The notes under the pieces: generated by a model
The model's database searches: none
What the model was told of the DNA's origin: nothing
The model's input: only the letters and a program-made list of their open reading frames with translations
Assembly: GCA_905178155.1 (NCBI GenBank)
Contig: CAJINV010000005.1
Location: 3,044,833-3,108,832 of the forward strand
Source: Amoebophrya sp. A120
Lineage: Eukaryota; Sar; Dinophyceae; Syndiniales; Amoebophryaceae
DNA: 64,000 nucleotides
Direction of reading: 5' to 3'
Position numbers and translations under genes: made by a program
Shown: piece after piece, positions 48,001 through 60,000 of the stretch
Numbering within the stretch: the stretch's first letter is position 1
Layout: every line of letters begins with the position of its first letter

Positions 48001-51000
48001 CAAATCCTTTTGTTAAGGTAAATCGGCATTACAAATTTTATTTGTCATGCTGAGGAAATTTGTAATGCATTTAAGTATACGAGTACGATACTTTTGCACT
48101 TCATACCGGATTGAGCTGACTAAGTGCTTCGCCCTTGGATTCCTGGCACCCGACACGCAACTCCCGTCTCCCGGGGTCGACACAGATCGGTTGACGAAAT
48201 TGGGAAACCTGGGCGTCGGCCCGGCAAGCAGTTGTTATGATTTCGTGAAGAAGATGGACGAGCATGTGATGCGATTTCTCGCCAGAAATTGGCGCGAAGC
48301 GTTGGCCGCGTGGACGCGGAGGGACGCGCCAACGGCTTTATCGACGGATTTGTGTCAGGACGTCCGGATTCGAGACACGGTCTTGCACGATTCCGCAGTT
48401 CTCGCCTTTTCCTGTATCAAATGTAAAAATGTCTGGGTCTGGAAGATTGCGAGATTTGTCATGCTTGTCTGGCATGACAAAAAAGTTTGTGATGCGTGTC
48501 CAAGAAGAGACCCTTGTCACGCAAAAACGCAGGCTCTCATGCGAAAAACGCAACACAAAGAAGCGCAGATATTTCTCATGCTTGGCTGTGCATTACAGAG
48601 CATTCACTACTCCCAACAAAGCATTACAAGTTTCCAGACCCATACATTTTTGCATTTGATATCCTGTCAAACGGTGCAACACACCATGTCGAAGAAGCAG
48701 AGAGTGGGGTTTGTCGCGAGAATGTGTTCGCGTATCCTTGTGTTCCGCCACGGGTGGCAGCGCTCCAAGTCCAAACCCGCGGTTTTCGACGGCGATATCA
48801 CGGTCGCCGGGTGCAACAGCACGAGTTTACTCACCCCGAACGCGAACCGCGCGTGGGCGGCGCCGCGAGTGATTTTGAAGCCGTTTTTGATCCGAGTGGA
48901 GACGGAGGAGGAGCTCCACGAGTCTTTCAGTCAGAACAAGCTGATCGATGATCCGTATTACACGGCGGCCAGAGCGGTCGGCTTGGCCTACGCTCTCGAC
49001 GTGCCGGAAGACCAGGTGAACCTGATCGGTTTGAAAATCCGCCCGGTTTCGATCGCGCAAGACCCAAGTTCCATGATGCTCACCGCGGTGGGTGCGAATG
49101 GGGAACTGGAAGTGGTTAGTGATGAAGATGGGTCAATAACAGCAACATCTTCTACAAGTGCAACATCTTCTCGACGGGCTGAAGATAAAAATCCCTACTT
49201 AATAGGCGAGGACGTCGGAGACGACAAAGGGTCGGACGGCGGGGGCAACCCGGCCGGGATCACCTCCTCGGGCGAGGACGAGGCGGCGAAGCTGGTGTCG
49301 GTTGCCGGCTATGCATTGCAAAAGTATCGTACTGGTGTAAATTGCATTACAAATTTTGCCAAGAAAAAAAATGCAATTTGTCATGCTATTTCAGGTAGAA
49401 AGTTGAATTTTTCATGCCTATCTGCAATTAGTACGTGGGAGTACGATACTTTTGCACAGGATACCGGCAAAGGCTCGGCGGCGGAGAAGCTCCAGGCGGC
49501 GAACGTGTACAGGATGCATGTTTTGGCGGACTTCATGGTATCGGCGATCAGCGAGAAGGATTTGGTGCAGGAAATCCAAACCGCGGCGTTCCCCTGCGCG
49601 GTCAAAACGAAGCAAGCCCTGATCGCGAACGAAAAGTTCTACCAGGAACCAAATGTACCCGCGCCGATCTTGGGAAGGGTTATCGCCGTGCGACTGCTGG
49701 AAGATTCGGTGCCGGCCGCGCCGGGTACCACGATTTCTCAAGTCTCCAAACCCTGGCCGCCGTACTTGCGAAAGGTGTCCAGTTTCAACGCGAGCAATTG
49801 CGAGCAGGTGGATGTGTCACTGGGCGCACCGGTGAGCCCAGTGAAAGACTCCGAACCCGGGGTTCTCGAGTACGCCTCCGTGTCTAAGCAAGCGGCGAAC
49901 ATAGCGAACAGCCAGCAGACCGCGAACGCGAAACAGGCGGCCATAGCTGCGAAGGCGAACGCGGCTGCGCAATCAAATGTGGCAAAGGCGAAGGCTGCCG
50001 CGGCGGCGAAATCTGCTTCGGGGCAGATCGTCATGCTGCAGACAGAGAAAACGGAGATGAAGATGTTCTCACAGAGCAACAAGGCACTACTACAAGAGCA
50101 CCAAAGTAGTAAAAACGAGCATATGCTTCTCGCAAACAGGATGCAGCAGATGAGTCGCGTGGTTTACCAGGCGGAGGCGAAGAACATCTCGTACCAAACC
50201 GTCCCGGTTGTGAAAGCCGAGCTGTGCGACCGGCTCTCGTCCACCGACGTTTTCTCGAAGGACTTGAACGCTACGGGGGGTTGCAACCAGTTTTACCTTC
50301 AGCAATTCTCGTCAGAGAGCTTTGAGAACGGGTCTCTGAAGCAATCGTGGCACAGCCGCGCGTTCCTCGACATGGAGGTGCGGAATGCGAAAATGTTCAA
50401 TTGTGAGGCGATCGACCAACGGAACTATCTGGTCCCCGTCGCTCGCGTTGCGCTAGAGGCGGTTGCGTGCGACTCCGTGGAGATCGAGTCTCCCGGGCAG
50501 GGGGCGAATTACGTCGCGGCGAAAACGCCCGCGCGCGTGATCGCGCTGTCCTGTGCCGGTCACGCGTGGAAGGACAACGAGGGCGTGCACGTGGAGGAGT
50601 GCTCGAGAATTCGCATCTTCCAAAATGAGGTGGACACGGAGGAGGACGCGCTTTCCTGGCGGGGATCGGCGTTGTTGAAAAACTGCGACCGCACCACGAC
50701 AATCTTAGTCCACCCGGAAGCAGACTACGTGGAGATCGCGGGACAGGTTTCTTTGCTCGTGAACGCCATCAACGCCACGGGGGGGAAGCAGGAACTGGTC
50801 GCGGCTAGAGGGTGTCGGTTCGCGAACACCGCGGGGATCGGGAGGAGAGCGCTTGATCCCGGCAGGAATGTCATCGTGAAAGCGGAGAAGTGCAGGACGA
50901 TGCACCACGAACGGATCGGAGCGGATCTGGTGCAAGCGCTATCAAATGTAAAAATGTCTGGGTCTGGAAACTTGTGATGCTGGGTGGCGTCTCATGATGA

Positions 51001-54000
51001 GGCTACAGATGCTGGCTCAGCATGACAAGTTTCTGAGCTCCTAGGTGTTGCCTATTCTGCATGACAAACTGCGCTTCTGCATCACAGAGGAACGGAGCTC
51101 TTGGGTAACGTGCATGACAGATTTGAGAGTCACGCCAGACAAGCATGACAAACATGAATTCTTCCAGACCCAGACATTTTTACATTTGATAAGCGCGCAA
51201 CCTGTACAACGTGCGGCCGGTATTAAGAGGAAAAATCCCCCCTCCCCATATCGAAAAGGTATTTTTCCGAAAATTTGTGTTGCTGATTTGCGACCTCAAA
51301 TCACGTCTGTCTTGCAAGAAGGCAACTCCACAAGCTCCGCAGCATTGTGCAGGCGGTTTGTGATGCTGATGGGCCTACAGCACGGACGTTTCTCATGCTA
51401 GACGCCTAGGCCAGAGCCTCTCTACTTAGGCTCAGCATGGGGCTGCATTCCTCTCCAGCAAGACAAATCGTATTTGTGTACGCAAATTCTGCATGAGAAA
51501 CTTCGTTTTGATATGGGGAGGGGGCATTTTTCCTTTTGATAGCCGGATCAGGTAAACGTGCCGACCGCGACGGTGAGACCGCGGAACGAGGCGTTGTTTC
51601 ATGGGACCAGGTGCGAGAGGATCGAGGTTCATAACGAGGAACGGTTCCCGATCGTCGAGAAGGGGGATTTCATTCTCGAAAACTGCACCCACCTGGAGAT
51701 GGTGAAGGAGCCAAAGTGTGCGAGGGAGCAGTTGACGCCAATTGACTGCAACGGGGGGATCACGATCGGGCGGGAGAAGATTCTAGACGGGGTGGAGTTT
51801 ATCACCACGACAAACTGCACAAGTTACCGGGTGAAGACCACGCCGTTATCGGGTGTGAACGTGGAAACAGACTGCGACTTCTTCGAAATACAGCTGGCAC
51901 AGACGAAAGGCACGACGCCGGGCACCTTCGCGACCGCGAAGGCCGCGGCGACCGGGGGTGGCGGGGCAAGTCAGAGTGCTTCTTCTACGCCGCAGCGTAT
52001 GCTGCGAAAGGGCGGGACTTTGAAATTGGAAGAGTGTGCGGACGTTTTACAAGAGATTCGGGAAACGTGCACCACCACAACCACCACCACCACCACGACA
52101 ACCACCACGACGAATACGAGGATGAAATTGTTTTTTTTGGGAAGAGTTTTGAACGCTTCTGTAGCTGTCGCCGAGCGAAATCTAATTTTATGCATGCAAT
52201 GCATTAATGAATTGGCAGCTCATGGTCATGATGTTCTGGTAAAACGCAGTGGCCGGGGGACAAGCACAAGCTGAACAAGAATGAGAATTCGAAAAGACAA
52301 ATATGCGAACCTATGCTAGAAGGTCACCCAAGTATCCCAGAAAAGTTCTGTCTGCATAAAACCAAACACCACCACCACGACGACCACCACCACTACCACA
52401 ACCACGACGACGACAAAGGCGAAGTTTGCGTTTTTCGTACACTGTGCAAACATCACCTTTCCGGAATTCGCTGGGGGCAAGGAAATCCGGATTCCCAGAG
52501 CCGAGAATGTGACCATCAAAGCGGTATTGTGTTTATTTTGAGCCAGTTTTTCATTTTATATCTATGAGCAGCGTCGGTGTTTTTTTCGTCTGGCAGAGAA
52601 ACGCCTGAACTGAAATAAAAGTAAAACTACCGCATGACTTATCGTTATCCTCATCCCCACGACCTCAGACCTGCGACGAGGTGGAGCACCGCCTGAGCCC
52701 GGCTTTCCACGTGTACGGGAAGGTCTGTTCGTCCGTGGAACTAACGCCGGGGATCACGCGCGTCGGCGGCGGCGACGTGAGCATCTCCGGTTGCACGCCG
52801 CTGCCCGAGCAGCCGGAAGTGTGTTTGAACCCGACCACCAACCAGCCCGATTTGCCGATCTTTGAGTCCGGCAACTGCGATCAGATCATCATGCAGGACT
52901 TCCATCAAATGTAAAAATGTCTGGGTCTGGAAGAATGCAACTTGTCATGGTAAATCTCAAGCATGCAAAAATCTGTGTTGCATGATTACCAAAAGTCGTC
53001 CAGTTTTGACCAAGTCGGGAGGGAGTTTGCCATGCAGGACAGGCATGAGAGAGATCGCGCAGAGTCTGTCATGCTAGGTCCTGCATTCCAGACCTCATGG
53101 GTCATGGAAAAGCTGCATGACAAATCGCGCATTTTTCCAGACCCAGACATTTTTACATTTGATAACTTCACGGGCAAAACGAGCGTGGTGCACGGTTTCA
53201 AGTTAACCGCTGCGGGCGAGGGGTGTGAGTCTACCGCACAATCGAAAGCGGCGCAGACGGACCCGAACGGAATTGACGTGTTGGCGAAGATGTGCAAGCG
53301 GGTGGTGGTGGAAACGGATGCGAAGTACGTCCCGGCGTATAACGGCCTGTTCCAGGCGCTGGACTGCGAGTATTCCCAACTCGTGAAATGCCCGAGGAAG
53401 CGACAGCGATTCTTGAAAACGAATTCCGCGAAAGTTCTCCTCGGGTTCGGGCCGAAGAAGCCTCCGATCGTGGTGCACGCGGAAGTGCCGAACGGAACTC
53501 TGTGGGAGGGACCGGCCTTGGATGAGCCGAACAAAGAGATCCCGGGCCGGTTCCCGCCTTTGGGCGTGAAAGACGTGAAGCCGTTGGACTCTGTACTGCC
53601 ACCGTGGTTCAAGTTGAATGTGACAAACATCGGAGTCATGCCGAATTTAGAGTACCCCTACAAATTCCCGAATCCGCCTTTTTTGCCCAACAAGGAAACG
53701 CCGGAGGTGGTGCCCTTCGGCCGGGAGGAGTACAGGATCCAGGAAAAACCGATGAAATTGGACCTGCCGAAAATTGCGGTCGAGAAGCAAGTGCTGCCCA
53801 AGTTCTGCAGGGCAGCGAACGGTATTTACGTATGCTGAAAACAAATAGGATCATTATTTTTTTATGCTGAAAACAAATAGGATCATCAATGACTGTGTCC
53901 TCTAGTGAAGATAAAAAGTTCTATTACAATTGCTTTTAGCGAACACTACTTTTACCAAAGCAGACTCGTTCATTTCCCCCCGGTGCGAATCCGCCCCAAA

Positions 54001-57000
54001 CTGCGTCGAGGAGTCATGTGATTGCGATGAGGGGTACCGCGTCCGGAAGTGCCGGAAGTGCGTGCAGCCCCTCGGGGTCACCACCTTGCCCCACGAGGAT
54101 TTCGTCGCTGGCACCTGCGCCACCTGCCGCATCCCCGATCCTTCCGAGTGCGCGAAGTACAGCACGGATTACTGCGTCTACGTCGACGAAATGCCGAAGC
54201 TGACGCAGCAGCGGGCGATATCATTTGTAAAAACATTCTGCTAGACAAGTCAGGGAGTCAAGATGGGAAATCTGCTAGACAAATCAGCCAGCTTTGGCCG
54301 TTTGGCATGACAAGTTTGTCCTCGTAGTCTCATCCTATTTAGGCAGTTCAGCAGCATCACAGACCTAGCACATCATGCTGATCATAGCATCACAAATCCC
54401 AAAACATGACTAGAAAACGCCTCTCATGGCGCTCCGCATGGCAAACTTTTTTGGCATGCAGATCGGCAGGACAACTCTGGGATGGGGAGGTTTTTACTCA
54501 GAATAACCGAACCAGATGTTGGTGGACTTCCTGGGCGGTTTCTCCCAGCCCAGTACGCCGCAGTTCCGGTGTATGGGAGTGTCAGGATCGAAATCGACAA
54601 AGTCGAAATTATCTGTCATGCATAAAATCCTACACAGAAAGCGACTCTATTGCAGAGGATGCAAGGAAGGCGGATTGTAGTCGTGGTAGGGGCCAAGTGT
54701 TGGGCTGCTGACTAGCATGACAGAATGCAGCTCTTTTGCCCTAAACCGCATGACAGATTCGGTTCCAGGACGGGGAAAATTTGTCATGCGCCGACTAAAA
54801 ACTGTGGGTCTAATTGGCAACGAATTTGCGCATCACAAATTTTTCGATTTTGTCAATTTAGATTCTCTCACTTCCATACGGTGCACGCAGTGCGCGAACT
54901 TGGCGTTTACCTTGAAAAACGGGAAGTGCGAGTACGATTTGGAGAGGAAAACCGAGTTGACGGTGGGGAAGCTGGTATCTGGCGCGTGCAAATTGGATCC
55001 GAATTGCGCCGTGTTCCGCCCGAAGTGTGACGATGATGACTTCGAGTGGTGGCCGTGCAAGAGGTGCTCTCCGGAGTTCCCGGTTTTGAAAGAGGATGGA
55101 AGATGCAGGAAGGCAGGTAACAAAGGTCAACCTAGTTGTCCTCGTGTGGTTTTTTCGTTCTACTTTTGATGTTCTCCAAATGCGCTTTTATACATGGCAG
55201 AAACGAGAGGGATTCTACCCCTGATTTTTCCACCGTGTGACAAACTAAACGTCTCAGGTGTCCTCTACGAAGAGAAGTCTAAGTTTGATATTGCGGACAG
55301 CGGTTTCTACCCGCCTTCCTTCGTGGATTTTGGGAACGGCACGATCCTGCACACCTGCCAGCAACTCCCGCACAAAATGTCGATTTCCGGGGAGCTTCCC
55401 AATGTCTTGGACCCCTGGCCACCGACGAAGAAAACTAGTACAACGTCTTCCACTGCTGCAGCCGGTAAACAGAACAAGACAAACCTTCTGTTCGAGAATC
55501 ATGAAAGCGACAAGAACAATTTCGCAGCCAGCACGGAGTTGGAAGTCGACCAGGAGACGGGGCAGCTGCAAATCATGCTGGAGCAAACCCCGACTATTCA
55601 ACAGCAGAAGGAGCCGCCCCCGAAGTGCGGTCCCTTTTTGAAAACCTTGAATTTCACCGACATCCTGCATGCCCCCTTCGGCGTGGTGAAAATTTCTTTC
55701 CGGTTCTGGACGCTCTTCTGGGACCGCCCGAGCTTCATCTACGTGAAAATCAACGGGGAAAACGTGATCGCGCGGGAGAGCGGGAGGATTTGCGAGTTGT
55801 TTGACAACATGCACAGCTTCTACGACAGTTTGGGGAACGGATTTGAGTACTTGCTGGAAGACGCGCCGCAGGGGACCCTGGTGTGTTTCACCAATTTTAC
55901 CATCGGAGCGTTTTATCACTTAGAAGACGGGTACGAGAAGTTCAATTTCACGGACGTTATTGATTACAAGTACTTGCCGGCGAAAATACGACCAGGGGGA
56001 AAATCAAATGTGGCCAGTGCCGCGGGTGCTGGTTCTCAGGGAGGAAGCAACACTAGTACAACCGCGGGGGCAACTCCTGGAGGTGCTGCGGGTGCAGCTG
56101 GTGCAGCTGCTGCGAACGGGACGGCCTCCGCAACAACAGCTGCCACACCTGGGGCTCAAACAGCGTTGTTCGCTGCGGATTCCGCCTTGTTGGCCGCAAA
56201 AGGAAAAACAAAGGCAGCACAAGAAAAGACAAAAGCAAAACCCACACCACTGCAACAGGCGAAGGAAATCATGAAGGAGATGAAATTACCGCTATCCTCT
56301 GAGGAGAAGGCGAAAAAACAACTGAACTACCGCGCTCTGGCAGCGAAAGCGCTCGGGCTGCAACTCGAAGATACGATGGGGATGAACAAAGGGAAAAGTA
56401 ACAAAATATCGCTCACACAACTTAACGGTCGTTTGACGAAGCAACCGGGTGGAGCAGCCGCGCAGCTGAACACCAGTAATACAACCAGTAACGCAACTGA
56501 CAACAACGACACCAATCCGCTAAATCGCGACCTCGTGCAACTCGACCCAAGTTCCGGAAACGTAAAGATCGAGATCGGCGCGCAGAACCACACACTGCTG
56601 ATCGCTTTTGACCAGTTGAAGGTCACATTCGACCTGGATGAGCAGTTCGGTATTGAAGAAGACAACAAATACGACGCGAAAGAGCGAAAAGCAGCCGAGC
56701 CCCTGTTCCTGCCCGCACCGGAAAGATTTTACCCGGCTAGCTGGAACGCGACGCCGAAAGAATTCCGAGGGCCGTGCGCGCAGTCGCCCCATTGCGTGTC
56801 CATGACCCGGAACTGCGAGCCGATTTTGAACCTCTTCGAGTGCAATCAGTGCCTCGAGCCGGATTTCGGAATCGTGTTGGAAGCGCCGACGAACAAGACC
56901 GAGGGGCAGTGTGGTCTCTGCTTGCCTTATCCGAACCGGGATGAGTGCGACATTCAATCCAACAAGTTTTGCTTCATGGAGTTGAAATCAAAAGAAATAC

Positions 57001-60000
57001 CGGTGGATGAAAACTACAAGCAGATCGTTGACGACAGTACGTCCAGTCAAGTTCCCGTCAAGGGGGAAATCAAGGGAAACAACTTTTTCTCCTTTTCCGA
57101 CTACTTTCCGCAGACCATCCACGCCCTTTCCCAGTTCACGGGGATCGGGGACAACGACCAAAAATCAGTCCTCGTTTTCGAGAAAAAACCGTACTTCCAA
57201 TGCACGAAGTGCAAACTCGGGTTCAACCGAACGGCAGAAGGGAAGTGCGTGGCGGAGTCACCAGTGAAAAGAGCCCTCGTCATATTGTGAGGAAAAATCC
57301 CCCCTCCCCATATCGAAGCGGTATGATTCCAAAAAATTGTGTTGCTGATTTGAGCCCACAAATCACGTCTGTCTTGCAAGAGGACAAGTGCAGAGGCTTC
57401 CGCGCCATTATGGAAGCGATTTGGCATGCTGTTGGGCCTAGGGGACGCCCGTTTGTAATGCTAAACAACTAGACCTAGGCTGAGGATCTGGCTGCGATGC
57501 CTTACCGCAAGACAGCGCGCATTTGTGTACGGAAATTCCGCATCACAGCTTCCCGTTTTGATATGGGGAAGGGGGATTTTTCATTTTGATACGCCACCGT
57601 CGGGAAAATTGCCGGCGGGTTCTGTTCGCGCGACCCCGACTGCGAATTTTTCGGGAAAGAATGTAAAAGCGAGGACATCCAGTGGCCTTGCGAGATCTGT
57701 GGCTGTGAGAAACCGGTTTTCAACGAGAAGACAAAGCTTTGTGACAGGGATGGGGAACTCTATCGGGAGAGTAGAGAGGAAATTTTAGACGGGAAGGGGT
57801 GGAGCAGTCAATACAGCCTCGTCTTAACCAAACAGCAAGCGTCGATGGAAGAGAAATCCGACGGGGATTACTGGCCGGAAGTCCTGGAAGCGCTAAACAT
57901 TCCGCAAATTTCCAAAGAGCTCCCCGATTGGCCGCGGTTGGACGGTTTGGATTTGATTTTTCACGAGTCGTTCTGGGAGAAGGCCACGAAATTGAAGCAA
58001 AAAATTGACAAGTCGCTCGGCGGTGTGAACTTAGACGACCAGGTGGTGTTACACACCTGCGACGACATGAGCCGGCATTTGACCGGGCCGCTGTTGAACG
58101 CGACGGCGGAAGAGGAGGATGATGATGAAAACGCGGCCTTTTTGCAATTACAGGAGAGCAGGACAAGCACCAGAGATAGTTCTACAGGAAGTAAGGATGA
58201 GGAGAGCACTAAAGAATTGTTGTCACAGAAGATGAAAAAAATCCCCGCACCAACCACCGTGACCGCCAACCACGTCGGGCTGTCTCTCAAGGTCGATTTG
58301 AAACACGCAAATCTCCAAGACGCCGAGGCCGAAGCGAGCGGGTTGCTGCGGGAGAAGGAGACAACACAACTGCGGAAAAATAGAAAATATGATCCCAAAG
58401 CCGACCCGTCCCTGAACAACAACAACACCGGGGTCACACAGCCGGACAAAACGCGGCAGAGTCTCCAGGACCGCATCTCTCTCCACGAGGCGCTCGCGTA
58501 CAAGCCGCAGTGCGGGCCGGTCTCGAAGAATTTCAACTTCACGAAAAAAATGCGAGTGAACGCCCAGGTCACCGTCTCCCTCCGCTTCTGGGCGCTGTTC
58601 TGGGACAGGCCGTATCAAAATGAAAAATCCCCTCTCCCCATATCGAAAAGGAAATCTGTCATGCTGGATTTGCGTACACAAATCAGATTTGTCTTGCAGT
58701 AGAAGACTGCTCGCAGATCGCAAGCTCAGACGGGGGCCTTTTGGTGTAGGCACCTAGCATGGTAGACGGCTGCCCTGTAGTCCTTACAGCGTTACAAGTC
58801 GCCTGCTTAGTGTGGCAGAGAGCCTGTATGTGCCTCCTAGCAAGACAGACAGGATCTGTGGCCGCGAATCTGCATCACAAATTTTCAGAAGAGACGGCTT
58901 CAATATGGGGAGAGGGGATTTTTCCTTTTGATAGACCGGGTGAAGCGTTTATCAAGTTCAACAACGAGACCGTCGCGACCGACACGACCAACGGGTTTGC
59001 CTGCGGCCGGGGGCAGAAGCACATCTCGTCCTGGCAGCCGTACGTCGGCCGCTCGCCCGGGACGGGGATTTGTCTGATCACCATGCGTATCAACTGCAAA
59101 TATGTCTGGGTCTGGAAGAATCATGCTGCTTTTGCATGACACAGAAGGTCTGGCATGGACGCTCCAGCATCACAGGTTTCGAGAAGCGTTCGCAATGCCG
59201 AATCTGCATGACAAATCCCTGATTTTGGTGACAGAAAGTGGGCAACTTTTGCTGCCTATGCATGAGAGATTTTTCTGCGTTCTGAAATGCGCATCACAAG
59301 TTTCAACCTTCCAGACCCAGACATTATTGCAATCCATAATGCGGGCGAAAGTGAAGAAGCAAAATCATCAAGATTTCAGAATCACCGTCGGCTCGAAAAA
59401 CGTCTCCCAGCCGTTTGCGTTCGACGACGTGCGGATCGTGTACGACGCAGCGGACCCGGGAGAAGTGAACCCGCCCGAGTGCGCGCAATTCAACGACAGC
59501 AATTGGGCGGTCAACTTCACGCCGGCGGCGAACGGGTTCTACGGCCAAAAAGGATTGAACTACACGGAAACCGCCGACTACAAGATTACCGGGGAGGATG
59601 CAGACTTGCAGACCACTGTGGACGAAGAGTTTGACGAGTTTAAATCGCTGGAGAATTGGCTTCGGACGCCGGAGGGGCGAGCCTACCTGGGCACGACCGC
59701 GGACGGACTGGCGATCGCGCGGGCAATCAAAGCGAAGTACCACATTCTCGAGTCCCTCGCCTCCGCTGTAGAATCGGACATGATCAGCAACGAGACGGCG
59801 ATGAAAATCGAGCAAAAGTATCTAGAAGAGTTCTCCCTCCTGAAAGACCTACCGGAGGTGGTGAAAAAACTCGAGGAAAAAGCGAAGGAGGAAGACCTGA
59901 TCGCGCCCAAAATGTCGAAGGAGACTTACGAAGTGAACGTGAACCAAGAAGAAAACAAAATTCCGAACATTCCGGTATCGAACGTGCCGTTTCTGATCCG

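Noticed and set aside
52313-52567. His/Asp-rich open frame (HHHHDDHHHYHNHDDD)
   Set aside because: It is the alternative frame of a Thr-coding run that continues the gene 2 frame through the 52313-52319 acceptor.
4829-59338. Recurrent peptide 'CKNVWVWK' and similar open frames at exon ends
   Set aside because: These are translations of the family A inverted-repeat arm, not a protein motif.
1-59338. Repeated palindromes as a CRISPR array or bacterial insertion sequences
   Set aside because: Elements are scattered singly inside exons, differ in length and arm sequence, have no spacers of fixed size, and no Cas or transposase gene is present.
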